Positions 34,965 to 44,150 are shown, counted from the stretch's first letter. The stretch: 64,000 nucleotides of DNA from Balneicella halophila (GCF_003096835.1 NZ_QENZ01000004.1:62001-126000), one strand, 5' to 3'. Numbers and translations are program-made. The notes: a model not told the origin generated them from the letters alone.

Positions 34965-36845
34965 ATGAGCATGAAGCAACAAACTAAAACATCAAAAAAT
35001 CCATGGGTATGGATACCAACACTTTATTTTGCTGAGGGTATTCCCTATGTGATTGTGATGACCGTATCGGTGATTATGTATAAACGTTTTGGGCTTTCTA
35101 ATACAGATATTGCGCTGTACACCAGTTGGTTGTACTTGCCGTGGGTTATAAAGCCATTTTGGAGTCCTTTTGTTGATATTTTAAAAACAAAACGGTGGTG
35201 GATTGTCCTCATGCAATTATTTATTGGAGCGGGTTTGGCAGGGATTGCACTTACTTTGCCAACTCCTTTTTATTTTAAAGCTTCATTAGCATTTTTTTGG
35301 TTGTTGGCGTTTAGTTCTGCTACCCATGATATAGCTGCAGATGGTTTCTATATGTTGGCTTTGGATGATTCTCAGCAGTCTTTCTTTGTAGGTATCCGCA
35401 GCACTTTTTACCGCTTGGCAATGATTACCGGTCAAGGCTTGTTAATCATTTTAGCTGGTGCTTTAGAAATCATGACTGGTTCTGACCCTATGTATGTCAA
35501 TGTTACAACCTCACCGACAGAGCAGGTAGATTATAATTTCGAGAACATTCCTGAGGATTTATCGAATATTGATGAGCTCACATTTGTTGTCTATCCGAAA
35601 AATGTAACGATTAATACGAATAAAATCTCTACAGACTCCTTAAGTTCTTTAAAAGAATTTGCAAGAGAACATAATACTAAAAACGGATTTATTGCACTAT
35701 CTGAGACTGAAAAGCTTAAAAAAAATAGATTGGATGGGGGAGAAACGTGGTGGTCTCACAATATATCAACTCCGTTGGCTAATGCCATTGTAAAGAATTT
35801 TGGAGTGAAAAAAGAGGTTATAACCAAGACAACTGATGATAAGGTCGGGAATGCGAAATTAGTAGCTGTTAGATTAAATAAACAACCTGAAGAAGATAAA
35901 GAAATTGTATTGAATACTGGTTTTGCTAAAGGAGATAAAAGTATATCTATTGGATCAGGTGAAAGGTTGGTGTTTAATAGTATGAATTGGAATGTGCCAG
36001 CTTATATTTTAGTTCAGTTAGACCCAAAGCTGGAAGGTGTAACCTCGGCTTCATTTAAAGGAATATCAGGAAATATCCCCTTAGCTTGGAGTATCACGTT
36101 TTTCATTATGGCTGGTTTTTTTATCTTGATATTTGTTTACCATCGATTCGTATTGCCTCGTCCAGCAAGTGATCATGGAAGCGCAGCTAACTCACCAAGT
36201 GATATTTTACATGAATTTGGAATTACATTTGTTTCATTCTTTAAAAAGAGAGGAATTTTTATAGCCATACTTTTTATGCTGTTATATAGACTTGGAGAAG
36301 CGCTATTGGTAAAGCTGTCTTCACCATTTCTATTGGATATTAAAGAGTTTGGAGGTTTAGGATTAACTACAGGAGAGGTTGGGTTTGTGTATGGAACAGT
36401 AGGAGTTATTTCGTTGACTGTAGGAGGGATTTTAGGTGGTATAGCCGTAAATAAAAAGGGACTGAAATATTGGTTATGGCCAATGGTGCTTGCTATTACC
36501 TTACCAAACTTAGCTTATCTTTATCTATCTACTTATATGCCCGAAAGTATGATTCTAATTAATACAGCTGTAGCCCTTGAGCAATTTGGTTACGGATTTG
36601 GTTTTACGGCATATATGATGTATATGATTTATTTTTCTGAAGGGAAGCACAAAACGGCTCACTATGCTATATGTACAGGATTTATGGCACTAGGAATGAT
36701 GTTGCCTGGTATGGTTGCAGGATGGATTCAGGAATTAATAGGCTATCAGCATTTCTTTATTTTAGTCATACTTTGTGCTATTCCGACCTTTCTAGTTATA
36801 CCATTTTTAAAGGTTGATCCTGATTTTGGAAAAAAGGATAAATAA
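34965..36845 (+). CDS. AmpG-like muropeptide permease (MFS) with a large inserted domain
   Basis: 626 residues; typical AmpG-like MFS proteins have about 420-500. The N-terminal half matches the family (YFAEGIPYVIVM, ALYTSWLYLPWVIKPFWSP, SSATHDIAADGF). The inserted stretch at residues about 172-372 is hydrophilic, beta-rich in appearance (FVVYPKNVTIN, NTGFAKGDKSISIGSGERL) and probably lies on the periplasmic side. The C-terminal helices then resume. AmpG imports anhydro-muropeptides for recycling, which fits the neighbours. A second ATG two codons downstream (34971) is equally possible. The gene ends at a strong bidirectional terminator. Confidence 0.82.
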   Translation: MSMKQQTKTSKNPWVWIPTLYFAEGIPYVIVMTVSVIMYKRFGLSNTDIALYTSWLYLPWVIKPFWSPFVDILKTKRWWIVLMQLFIGAGLAGIALTLPTPFYFKASLAFFWLLAFSSATHDIAADGFYMLALDDSQQSFFVGIRSTFYRLAMITGQGLLIILAGALEIMTGSDPMYVNVTTSPTEQVDYNFENIPEDLSNIDELTFVVYPKNVTINTNKISTDSLSSLKEFAREHNTKNGFIALSETEKLKKNRLDGGETWWSHNISTPLANAIVKNFGVKKEVITKTTDDKVGNAKLVAVRLNKQPEEDKEIVLNTGFAKGDKSISIGSGERLVFNSMNWNVPAYILVQLDPKLEGVTSASFKGISGNIPLAWSITFFIMAGFFILIFVYHRFVLPRPASDHGSAANSPSDILHEFGITFVSFFKKRGIFIAILFMLLYRLGEALLVKLSSPFLLDIKEFGGLGLTTGEVGFVYGTVGVISLTVGGILGGIAVNKKGLKYWLWPMVLAITLPNLAYLYLSTYMPESMILINTAVALEQFGYGFGFTAYMMYMIYFSEGKHKTAHYAICTGFMALGMMLPGMVAGWIQELIGYQHFFILVILCAIPTFLVIPFLKVDPDFGKKDK

Positions 36846-36846
36846 A

Positions 36847-36875
36847 AAAAGAGACTACAGGAAGTAGTCTCTTTT
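36847..36875. terminator. Bidirectional terminator between the AmpG-like permease and the XRE regulator
   Basis: GAGACTAC (36851-36858), loop AGGAA, GTAGTCTC (36864-36871), extended by AAAA/TTTT to 12 perfect pairs. It follows the permease stop at once and serves both converging genes. Confidence 0.88.
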
Positions 36876-36898
36876 AGCAAAATAAAGAAAACGGTTGC

Positions 36899-37096
36899 TT
36901 AATCTTCTAGGTCTAAGTAATCGAATAATTTTACCTTCATTTTATCTGTAAGTGGTCTTCGACCATTTAAGATATATGATAGGTAAACATCGGTAATACC
37001 TATAGTTCTTGCAACTTTTTTCTTTTTGTCATCAAGAATTTTTAACTTCTCAACAATTCTTTCTAGATCTCTCTGCTGCTGTTCGTTGTTAACCAT
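36899..37096 (-). CDS. Small XRE-family helix-turn-helix protein
   Basis: 65 residues, essentially one DNA-binding domain. KKKVARTIGITDVYLSYILN followed by GRRPLTDKMKVKLFDYL is a Cro/CI-type HTH with the recognition helix around DVYLSYILNGRR. The N-terminal 25 residues are charged and helical (EQQQRDLERIVEKLKIL), perhaps for dimerisation. Orphan gene with its own promoter element 47 bases upstream, converging on the permease. Target genes are unknown; no prophage or toxin gene is next to it. Confidence 0.72.
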   Translation of the reverse strand: MVNNEQQQRDLERIVEKLKILDDKKKKVARTIGITDVYLSYILNGRRPLTDKMKVKLFDYLDLED

Positions 37097-37142
37097 TTTT
37101 AATATCCTCTCTTTTTGTTTTTTATATTAAGCTAATAGAAGA

Positions 37143-37174
37143 CAAATGTAATTATTATATTTAAAACAACGCAA
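37143..37174 (-). promoter_or_regulatory. Candidate promoter of the XRE regulator
   Basis: Minus strand: TTG (37172-37174), 21 bases, then TACATTTG (37143-37150), close to TTTG-N19-TAnnTTTG. It lies 47 bases before the start codon. Confidence 0.5.
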
Positions 37175-37273
37175 TAAAAAGAGTGAAAAAAACTTAAAAG
37201 TATGCAATCGTGTGCATGTGTTTCTTAGATAAAATACCACAAACTCTTTTATAGCAATATGTTATCGTAGATT

Positions 37274-38461
37274 TTACTCTCTAATGGCTTTTATCCCAGG
37301 TAAGTCTTTTCCTTCAATATATTCTAATAAAGCTCCACCACCTGTAGATACATAAGAAACATCATTTGCTAAATTATACTTATTTATAGCAGCAACAGAA
37401 TCTCCTCCCCCGATTAAGGAAAAAGCTCCTTTTTCTGTTGCCTCAACGATAGCTTCAGCAATAGCTTTGGTGCCATTCTCGAAAGATTCCATTTCAAAAA
37501 CACCAACTGGACCGTTCCATAATATGGTTTTAGAATTGGCAACCACCTCTTTGAACTTAGCAGTGCTTTCCGGTCCGATATCAAGACCTTGCCAGCCATC
37601 AAGTATGTTATTTACATCTACAACCTTAGTGTTAGCATTATTTGAGAAATCATCTGCGATAACACTATCAGTGGCGAGATAGATTGTTGTCCCTTTTTCT
37701 TTCGCTTGCTTTATAAGATCGTTAGCTAAATCAAGATATTCATCTTCATGGATAGAATCTCCAATATTGCCACCATTAGCTTTTACAAAAGTATACGTCA
37801 TTCCTCCACCAATGATAAGATTATCAACTTTGCCTAAAAGATTTTTGATAATCGTAATCTTTGATGAAACTTTTGAGCCACCCATAATAGCGGTAAAAGG
37901 TGATTTAGCGTCATTGATTACTTTATCTACGCTTTTAAGTTCATCTTCGATAACGTAGCCAAACATTTTATCATTTGGGAAATATTGTGCAATGACGGCT
38001 GTTGATGCGTGAGCTCTATGTGCTGTTCCAAAGGCATCATTTACATAGACGTCAGCCAATGAAGCTAATTGCTTAGCAAAATCTTCGTCTCCTTTCTTTT
38101 CCTCATCATGAAAGCGTAAGTTTTCTAGAAGTAATACCTCTCCCGGTTTTAGACTCTTCGTTTTTGCTTTTGCTTTTTCCCCAACGCAATCTTCTGCAAA
38201 CTGCACTTCTTTGCCTATTAACTCAGACAGCCTTGGAAGGATGTGTTTTAGTGAATATTTATCTTCTGCACCTTTAGGTCGACCTAAATGAGACATTAAG
38301 ATAACAGCTCCTGAGTCTTTTAATATTTTTTTAATTGTTGGGATAGCTGCACGGATGCGAGTATCATCAGTAATTTTAAAATTGTCATCTAATGGAACAT
38401 TAAAGTCCACACGTACAATCGCTTTCTTTCCTGAAAAATCATATTTATCAATGCTTTGCAT
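37274..38461 (-). CDS. pgk: Phosphoglycerate kinase
   Basis: 395 residues, normal bacterial length. RVDFNVPLD at residues 18-26, [47 protein letters not shown] and GGGDSVAA are all in order. It makes ATP from 1,3-bisphosphoglycerate in glycolysis. It stands alone on the minus strand with a TATCTTTG element 43 bases upstream and is divergent from holB. Confidence 0.98.
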   Translation of the reverse strand: MQSIDKYDFSGKKAIVRVDFNVPLDDNFKITDDTRIRAAIPTIKKILKDSGAVILMSHLGRPKGAEDKYSLKHILPRLSELIGKEVQFAEDCVGEKAKAKTKSLKPGEVLLLENLRFHDEEKKGDEDFAKQLASLADVYVNDAFGTAHRAHASTAVIAQYFPNDKMFGYVIEDELKSVDKVINDAKSPFTAIMGGSKVSSKITIIKNLLGKVDNLIIGGGMTYTFVKANGGNIGDSIHEDEYLDLANDLIKQAKEKGTTIYLATDSVIADDFSNNANTKVVDVNNILDGWQGLDIGPESTAKFKEVVANSKTILWNGPVGVFEMESFENGTKAIAEAIVEATEKGAFSLIGGGDSVAAINKYNLANDVSYVSTGGGALLEYIEGKDLPGIKAIRE

Positions 38462-38503
38462 AACTTGTTATTTTTAGTGAAAAATAATTCTATAGTCTTA
38501 TTA

Positions 38504-38511
38504 CAAAGATA
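38504..38511 (-). promoter_or_regulatory. Candidate -7 promoter element for pgk
   Basis: Reads TATCTTTG on the minus strand, a TAnnTTTG match 43 bases upstream of the pgk start. Confidence 0.5.
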
Positions 38512-38564
38512 TAAATCCTGCTTGACAATCTCTGAGAAATTAGTAAGAATTGCTCGCTTTTTCC

Positions 38565-38572
38565 TATTTTTG
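38565..38572 (+). promoter_or_regulatory. Candidate -7 promoter element for the DNA polymerase delta' gene
   Basis: TATTTTTG, a TAnnTTTG match, 22 bases before the ATG at 38594. It also argues against the longer frame opening at 38456, which would place this element inside the coding region. Confidence 0.45.
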
Positions 38573-38593
38573 AAAGATAATAAGAAAGACATT

Positions 38594-39715
38594 ATGACAT
38601 TTGCAAAAGTAGTAGGTCAAGAGAAACTGAAATCTCAATTGTTAGATGAGATTCAGCATGGAAGATTGAGCCATGCAAGGCTATTTTCTGGAAAAGAAGG
38701 CGTCGGAAAAATGGCTCTTGCGCTTGCTGTAGCACAGTACATAAATTGTGAGTCACCAACTACAAATGATGCTTGTGGCAGTTGCCCTTCTTGTATTAAA
38801 TACCAGAAACTCATTCATCCTGATTTGCATTTTGTTTTTCCGATAGTAAAAGTTGGTAATAAAACTCCTGTTTGTGATGATTTTATAGAACCATGGCGAG
38901 AATTTGTTTTAGAAAATCGCTATGTAAGTCTTAATAATTGGTATAAACAGATAGGTTTAGAGAACAAGCAGGGGGTTATTTATGAAAAAGAAAGCAATGA
39001 GATTCTTCGAAAATTAAGTCATAAATCCTATGAAGGAAAATATAAAATAGTTATTATATGGCAAGCTGAAAAGATGAATCATAGCTGTGCAAATAAGTTG
39101 CTGAAGATAATTGAAGAGCCACCTAAAGGCACAATTTTCTTTTTGCTTACAGAAAGCCCAGAAGATATTTTACCAACCGTTTATTCAAGATGTCAGAACT
39201 TAAATATATCACCGATAAGCAATGATAAACTTACAGAGTATTTAACTGGTAGAGGAGTAGAGAAAAGTATAATAGATGAAATACTCCCATTAGCAGATGG
39301 GAGTTTGACCAATGCTCTCCGGTTAGTCGAAGAGAGAGATGAATTGCAATTTAATTTTGAAGAGTTTAAAAATATCATGCGCTTAACCTATGCCGTAAAT
39401 GTTCCTGGGATCTATGAGTGGACAGAAAGGATGGCAAAACTTGGACGAGAAAAACAAAAGCAATTTTTAGATTACTGTAGTAGGTTGATTCGTGAAAATT
39501 TTATGTACAATCTAAGGATCCAGAACCTGTATAAAATTACTCCTAAGGAAGAACAGTTTTCTACTAAGTTTGCCCCTTTTATCAATGCTAAAAATGTGGA
39601 AGCGCTTTACGAGGATTTCTCCAAAGCTTATTCAGATATTAGTGCTAATGGTAACCCCAAAATTGTTTTTATGGACTTGGGAATACAGGTTACTAGAAGG
39701 TTGAAAACAAAATAA
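38594..39715 (+). CDS. holB: DNA polymerase III subunit delta' (clamp loader)
   Basis: 373 residues from MTFAKVVGQEKLKSQL; a longer frame to 38456 is non-coding in character and overlaps pgk. The AAA+ module has Walker A SGKEGVGKMA (32-41; Met in place of the usual Thr, as in many delta' proteins, which need not hydrolyse ATP), a four-cysteine zinc module (Cys52, 61, 64, 67) and SRC in VYSRCQNL. It belongs to the clamp loader that places the sliding clamp on DNA; the delta subunit gene lies at 45574. Confidence 0.93.
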   Translation: MTFAKVVGQEKLKSQLLDEIQHGRLSHARLFSGKEGVGKMALALAVAQYINCESPTTNDACGSCPSCIKYQKLIHPDLHFVFPIVKVGNKTPVCDDFIEPWREFVLENRYVSLNNWYKQIGLENKQGVIYEKESNEILRKLSHKSYEGKYKIVIIWQAEKMNHSCANKLLKIIEEPPKGTIFFLLTESPEDILPTVYSRCQNLNISPISNDKLTEYLTGRGVEKSIIDEILPLADGSLTNALRLVEERDELQFNFEEFKNIMRLTYAVNVPGIYEWTERMAKLGREKQKQFLDYCSRLIRENFMYNLRIQNLYKITPKEEQFSTKFAPFINAKNVEALYEDFSKAYSDISANGNPKIVFMDLGIQVTRRLKTK

Positions 39716-39726
39716 GCACACAACTC

Positions 39727-40713
39727 ATGGATACATCTCAACGATTTTTAAAGAATACCAGTCTAATTAAATACAATTTTAACGAATTTGGCAGGACAGA
39801 ATTTTCGAGTATTGAATCGATAAATTTGGGTGAACAAGGCGATAGTGTGCTATGGCTAAATACTTATGGACTAGACTTTGATGAAGAAATTAAACGAGTA
39901 GGACAAAGGAATAATATTGATGATTTTATTCTTAGGATGACTTTAGATGATGAACATCGTAATAAAATGATTGAGCTTAATGACAGTATGTTTTTAGCTC
40001 TCAAAATTATGAACTTTAAAAGAGATGACTTTGAGTCGGAACAGATGCTATTCATCGTCAAAGGACATTTTATATGGAGTTTACAAGAATACGTAGGTGA
40101 TTATTTTGAAAATATCCGCGAACGTATAAAAAACAAACAAGGGATTGCAAGAAAGAAAAAAGCAAACTATTTATTGTTTCTAATTATTGAGGCTATTATT
40201 GATAATTATGCGGAGTCATACAATTATTTAAGTGAAAATAGCAAACAAATACGAAGTATCAACAATATTACTCCTTCTCAAGATTTTGTGATAGCTACAG
40301 AAACCAGTAAACAAAAGCTATTTGTTTTGAAAAAAGCCATAAGTAGTTTGAAAGAAGCTATTATGAAAATTGAAAAAGCCACTATTGTTCAAGACGAATC
40401 CCATTTCTTTACAGAGCTGAAGGAGCAAGCATCATCTATGATGGATACTATAGATTTTGATGTACAACAGTTGGAAAGCAATCTCAATTTAGTCTTTAAT
40501 ATGCATAGTGATAGGCTCAATCAAGTAATGAAGACATTGACGATATTTTCCGTCTTGTTTATCCCAATTACCTTCATTGCAAGTATTTATGGGATGAACT
40601 TTAAGTATATGCCAGAACTGGAAACTCATTATGGATATTTTGTCGTATTGGGAGTAATGTTTTTGATTGCAGCAGTATTGTTTTGGTATTTTAAGAAAAA
40701 GAAGTGGTTTTAG
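39727..40713 (+). CDS. corA: Magnesium/cobalt transporter CorA
   Basis: 328 residues: a soluble, mostly helical N-terminal funnel domain, then two C-terminal membrane helices. The signature YGMNF (GMN at about 289-291) ends the first helix and the tail is basic (FKKKKWF). CorA forms a pentameric Mg2+ channel in the inner membrane. It starts 11 bases after holB. Confidence 0.95.
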   Translation: MDTSQRFLKNTSLIKYNFNEFGRTEFSSIESINLGEQGDSVLWLNTYGLDFDEEIKRVGQRNNIDDFILRMTLDDEHRNKMIELNDSMFLALKIMNFKRDDFESEQMLFIVKGHFIWSLQEYVGDYFENIRERIKNKQGIARKKKANYLLFLIIEAIIDNYAESYNYLSENSKQIRSINNITPSQDFVIATETSKQKLFVLKKAISSLKEAIMKIEKATIVQDESHFFTELKEQASSMMDTIDFDVQQLESNLNLVFNMHSDRLNQVMKTLTIFSVLFIPITFIASIYGMNFKYMPELETHYGYFVVLGVMFLIAAVLFWYFKKKKWF

Positions 40714-40738
40714 TACAGCTCAAAATTGTTTAAAGTAG

Positions 40739-40746
40739 TATCTTTG
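40739..40746 (+). promoter_or_regulatory. Candidate -7 promoter element for the nusB operon
   Basis: TATCTTTG, a TAnnTTTG match 36 bases upstream of nusB. Confidence 0.5.
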
Positions 40747-40781
40747 CAGTATATTTTAATATTTAAAAAGTTCTTTGACTA

Positions 40782-41717
40782 ATGATAAATAGACATCTGC
40801 TACGCATAAAAGTTTTACAGATAACTTATGCTTACTTCACTAAGGAAAATAACATCGACCTAGCATTGAAGGAGTTAGATAAAAGTATAAAGCAAACTAA
40901 AGAACTCTATGTAAAGTTGCTTCTGTTGCCAATTGAATTGCGAGATATTGCAGAACAGAAGTTAGAGAACAAACAGCATACTCATACAAATAGGGAAGAC
41001 GATACATCTATAGAGAAATTCGTAAATAATAGCTTTTTAAAATTTCTACAAGATTCTAAGTCACTACACACGTATTGTAAAAATGAAAAAATCACTTGGG
41101 CAGGACAAGAAGATATACTTATAAATTTGTACAATCAACTACTGAAAATGCCGTTTTTTCAAGATTATTTAAATGCCTCCGAGCAGTCAGAAGCCAAGGA
41201 TCAACGGCTTATCTTTACGATGTTTTCTAAATTTTTTGCCAAGAAAGTAAATCTTGAAGACATCATAGAGGAACAAAATCTCTATTGGAATGATGACCTT
41301 TGGGTAGTGCTTCCTCTGCTAGAACAAGCTATAAAAAAGGCAGACATTACTAAAAATGAATTCTTTATTCCTGATTTATACAAAAATGCTGATGATGAAG
41401 CTTTTGCGAAGAATCTATTCTTGAAAACGGTTCGATTGCAGGATGAAGCCAAAATCTTAATAGAAAAAATAGCCTCAAATTGGGAGTATGAGCGTATTGC
41501 TTTGATAGACAAGATCCTTTTAAGTATGGGAATGACTGAATTGTTGCACTTTGAAACAATACCAGTAAAAGTTACTTTGAATGAGTATGTAGAAATTTCA
41601 AAATATTATAGTACTGAAAATAGTAGTATCTTTATCAACGGTATTTTAGATAAAATAGCCAAAGAAAAAGATGCTGCCTCTTTAAAAAAGGGAGCTGGTT
41701 TAATAGGAAATAATTAA
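40782..41717 (+). CDS. nusB: Transcription antitermination protein NusB (long Bacteroidetes form)
   Basis: 311 residues, about twice the length of E. coli NusB. It opens MINRHLLRIKVLQITYAYF, and the C-terminal part carries the NusB core (WEYERIALIDKILLSMGMTELLHF, then VKVTLNEYVEISKYYS and INGILDKIA). The extra N-terminal helical half is usual in Bacteroidetes. NusB with S10 binds boxA RNA in rRNA antitermination. First gene of nusB-yajC. Confidence 0.92.
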   Translation: MINRHLLRIKVLQITYAYFTKENNIDLALKELDKSIKQTKELYVKLLLLPIELRDIAEQKLENKQHTHTNREDDTSIEKFVNNSFLKFLQDSKSLHTYCKNEKITWAGQEDILINLYNQLLKMPFFQDYLNASEQSEAKDQRLIFTMFSKFFAKKVNLEDIIEEQNLYWNDDLWVVLPLLEQAIKKADITKNEFFIPDLYKNADDEAFAKNLFLKTVRLQDEAKILIEKIASNWEYERIALIDKILLSMGMTELLHFETIPVKVTLNEYVEISKYYSTENSSIFINGILDKIAKEKDAASLKKGAGLIGNN

Positions 41718-41731
41718 AAAAACAAACAATT

Positions 41732-42025
41732 ATGATTGCATTACAAGCAGGAGGTGGAATGGGAAATATGTTTTTCCTTATAGCGATGTTAGCCGTATTT
41801 ATATTTTTCATCATTCTGCCACAGTTTAAAAGACAGAAAGAATTGAAAAAATTTAGAAGTCAATTGAAAAAAGGCGACCATGTAGTAACTACCGGTGGTA
41901 TATTAGGTAGAGTTACTGATATTCAGGATGATGCAGTGACTATCGTTACTGATGAAAAGACAAAATTGCGAGTTGCTAAATTATCATTAGTAAAAGACGT
42001 GAATAGCGTAGCACAAGTTCGTTAA
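41732..42025 (+). CDS. yajC: Preprotein translocase accessory subunit YajC
   Basis: 97 residues: one membrane helix (about 10-30), then FFIILPQFKRQKELKKFRSQLKKGDHVVTTGG in two parts typical of YajC. It associates with SecDF at the inner membrane and assists Sec translocation. It starts 14 bases after nusB and is followed by a hairpin terminator. Confidence 0.95.
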   Translation: MIALQAGGGMGNMFFLIAMLAVFIFFIILPQFKRQKELKKFRSQLKKGDHVVTTGGILGRVTDIQDDAVTIVTDEKTKLRVAKLSLVKDVNSVAQVR

Positions 42026-42045
42026 TAACGAAAATATAACAACAT

Positions 42046-42081
42046 TGCACTGTGGTATTAACTATGGTGCAGTTGTTTTTT
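42046..42081 (+). terminator. Rho-independent terminator after yajC
   Basis: Stem TGCACTGTGG / CTATGGTGCA: 10 pairs including three G-U, 6-base loop, followed by GTTGTTTTTT. It lies just before ybbR, so ybbR-coaE may be partly separated from nusB-yajC. Confidence 0.65.
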
Positions 42082-42088
42082 ATATTCA

Positions 42089-43087
42089 ATGGATTTTAAG
42101 GAAGTTTGGAATAGAATTAAGGAACGTGGCATAGAGCTATCACAGAATAAAAACGTACTATTGTATTTGTTCTTTGTGGGAGTAGCTACCATTTTTTGGT
42201 TTTTACATTCTTTAGGGAAAGAATATACTGCCAATGTACACGTAGATGTGAAATACCATAATTTCCCTTTAGATACAGAACCACAAGAGAAAACGACGAA
42301 AGATCTTACGCTAAACGTTAGTGGTTATGGTTTCTCATTAATGCGGATGCAATTGAAATCCATCTTTTATGATTACAAAGTAGATGTGAGCAGTCTGAGA
42401 AAGCGCAGAACAAACAACAAAGAAAATCTCAGCTACGAGCTGAGCATTTCAGCAATTCGAAATCAATTTGAGGAGCAATTAGGTTCTGGAATTATCATCA
42501 ACAGTGTATACCCAGAAGATGTTGATTTTGAAATAGTACCTATGGGACTAAAGAAAGTGCCGATAACATCCGCAGTGAAAATAGAGATGAAATCTGGCTA
42601 TATGTTATCTGATGAAGGATTTGTGAATCCAGATAGCGTTGAGGTACGTGCTCCCATAGCATTGTTAGATACACTTAAGACCATTTATACAGAATCTCTT
42701 CTTATTGATAAATTATCTTCATCATTTAAGAAAAAAGTAAAGCTAGTATCTCCAAATCCTGAGGTCGAGTTAATGACTGAACATACTACCGTTCAGTATG
42801 AAATTAATGAATATATTGATGAAGAGATAATAATTCCTGTAAAAGCAATAAACTTTCCTAAAAATGTAAATGTAGTCATTCAGCCAAATGAGGTGAAGCT
42901 CAAGTACAGAACTTATGAGAAAGCAAAACAAAACATTCAAGAAGATGACTTCTTGTTGGTTGTTGATTACAATACAATAAATGATTTGGCAACGAAAATA
43001 GAGGTTCAAGCTATTCATTTACCCGAAGGAATAACAAAAGTCTATATGAGCCCGCGTTATGTAAATTATACCATCACTTACGAATAA
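42089..43087 (+). CDS. YbbR-like domain protein
   Basis: 332 residues with one N-terminal membrane helix (about 24-42, LLYLFFVGVATIFWFLHSL) and an extracytoplasmic part with repeated YbbR-type beta modules (VPITSAVKIEMKSGYML, SVEVRAPIALLDTL, VKLKYRTYEK). In Firmicutes YbbR (CdaR) controls the c-di-AMP cyclase CdaA; here the cyclase gene is not adjacent. Followed by coaE after 2 bases. Confidence 0.82.
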   Translation: MDFKEVWNRIKERGIELSQNKNVLLYLFFVGVATIFWFLHSLGKEYTANVHVDVKYHNFPLDTEPQEKTTKDLTLNVSGYGFSLMRMQLKSIFYDYKVDVSSLRKRRTNNKENLSYELSISAIRNQFEEQLGSGIIINSVYPEDVDFEIVPMGLKKVPITSAVKIEMKSGYMLSDEGFVNPDSVEVRAPIALLDTLKTIYTESLLIDKLSSSFKKKVKLVSPNPEVELMTEHTTVQYEINEYIDEEIIIPVKAINFPKNVNVVIQPNEVKLKYRTYEKAKQNIQEDDFLLVVDYNTINDLATKIEVQAIHLPEGITKVYMSPRYVNYTITYE

Positions 43088-43089
43088 TA

Positions 43090-43674
43090 ATGTTAAAGAT
43101 AGGACTTACAGGCGGTATTGGTAGTGGTAAAACTACGGCAGCTAGGGTGTTTGAAATGCTTGGTGCACCTATCTATTTTGCAGATGCACGAGCAAAAGAA
43201 TTAATGCATACGGATGAGTTATTACGTAAGAAAATTCAAGAAACTTTTGGAGATCAGATCTATAAAGCTCAACAACTAGACAGAAAAGCGCTTGCAAAAA
43301 TAGTTTTTAACGACGAAAAAGCTCTTGAAAAAGTGAACGGACTGGTACATCCCGTTGTTAGAAAAGATTTTCATAATTGGGCACAGCAACAAGATGCTCC
43401 TTATGTAATAGAAGAGTCAGCTATTTTGTTTGAAACAGGGCTTTATATTGATTTTGATTATCTGGTAAGTGTTATTAGTCCAATGGAAGAACGCATTGCT
43501 AGGTTGCAAGAGAGAGATAATACTACAGTCGAGAAAATTGAGGCACGTATGAAAGCCCAAGTCAATGACGAAATACGAAAAGAAAAATCTGACTATATAT
43601 TGAAAAATGGTAAAGATGATTTACTTTTGCCCCAAATTATAGCCTTAGACAAGGTTTTTAAAGAGAAAGTATAA
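43090..43674 (+). CDS. coaE: Dephospho-CoA kinase
   Basis: 194 residues. P-loop GLTGGIGSGKTTA (residues 5-17), ADARAKELMH, ESAILFETGL and RLQERDNTT match CoaE, which phosphorylates dephospho-CoA in the last step of CoA synthesis. It lies 2 bases after ybbR. Confidence 0.97.
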   Translation: MLKIGLTGGIGSGKTTAARVFEMLGAPIYFADARAKELMHTDELLRKKIQETFGDQIYKAQQLDRKALAKIVFNDEKALEKVNGLVHPVVRKDFHNWAQQQDAPYVIEESAILFETGLYIDFDYLVSVISPMEERIARLQERDNTTVEKIEARMKAQVNDEIRKEKSDYILKNGKDDLLLPQIIALDKVFKEKV

Positions 43675-43691
43675 CTATTTATTAAAGAAAT

Positions 43692-44114
43692 ATGTTGAAA
43701 GATATTATAGCCATTTCTGGCAAACCGGGATTGTACAAACTAGTTTCATCAGCAAGTAATTCAATTATTGTGGAAGCATTAGAAGGAGGAAAACGCTTTC
43801 CTGTATTTGGAGCTTCACAAGTGAGTGCTCTGCAAGATATTGCTATTTATACCAATACTACAGAGGTACAACTTAGCGAGGTGATGCAATCTATTTATGA
43901 AAAGTTGAATGGGGGAAAATGTACGATTGTAAAAAGTAAGCCTAAAGAATTGAGTGAGTTTTTCGAAGAAGTCCTTCCTGATTATGACCAGGATCGCGTT
44001 TATGCTTCAGATATGAAAAAAATCTATGGTTGGTATAATATTTTACTGGAACATGATTATTTACCTCTAGAAACAGAGGAGAAAAAAGCGGAAGACGAAG
44101 CAGTAGATAAATAA
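43692..44114 (+). CDS. DUF5606 family protein
   Basis: 140 residues, soluble. It opens MLKDIIAISGKPGLYKLVS and continues with ISGK-like small domain features, then EFFEEVLPDYDQDRVYASDMKKIYGWYN, which I recognise as the Bacteroidetes family DUF5606. The function is unknown to me. The conserved place after coaE is shared with other Bacteroidetes as far as I recall. A perfect 9-bp hairpin follows. Confidence 0.8.
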   Translation: MLKDIIAISGKPGLYKLVSSASNSIIVEALEGGKRFPVFGASQVSALQDIAIYTNTTEVQLSEVMQSIYEKLNGGKCTIVKSKPKELSEFFEEVLPDYDQDRVYASDMKKIYGWYNILLEHDYLPLETEEKKAEDEAVDK

Positions 44115-44119
44115 GAAAA

Positions 44120-44150
44120 GCAGTCTATGAATATAGACTGCCCTCTCTTT
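44120..44150 (+). terminator. Hairpin terminator after the DUF5606 gene
   Basis: GCAGTCTAT (44120-44128), loop GAAT, ATAGACTGC (44133-44141), 9 perfect pairs, followed by a pyrimidine-rich tail ending in TTT. Confidence 0.7.

Noticed and set aside
38456-38593. N-terminal extension of the delta' gene
   Set aside because: It starts with TTG, overlaps pgk and crosses two promoter-like elements; the conserved protein begins at 38594.
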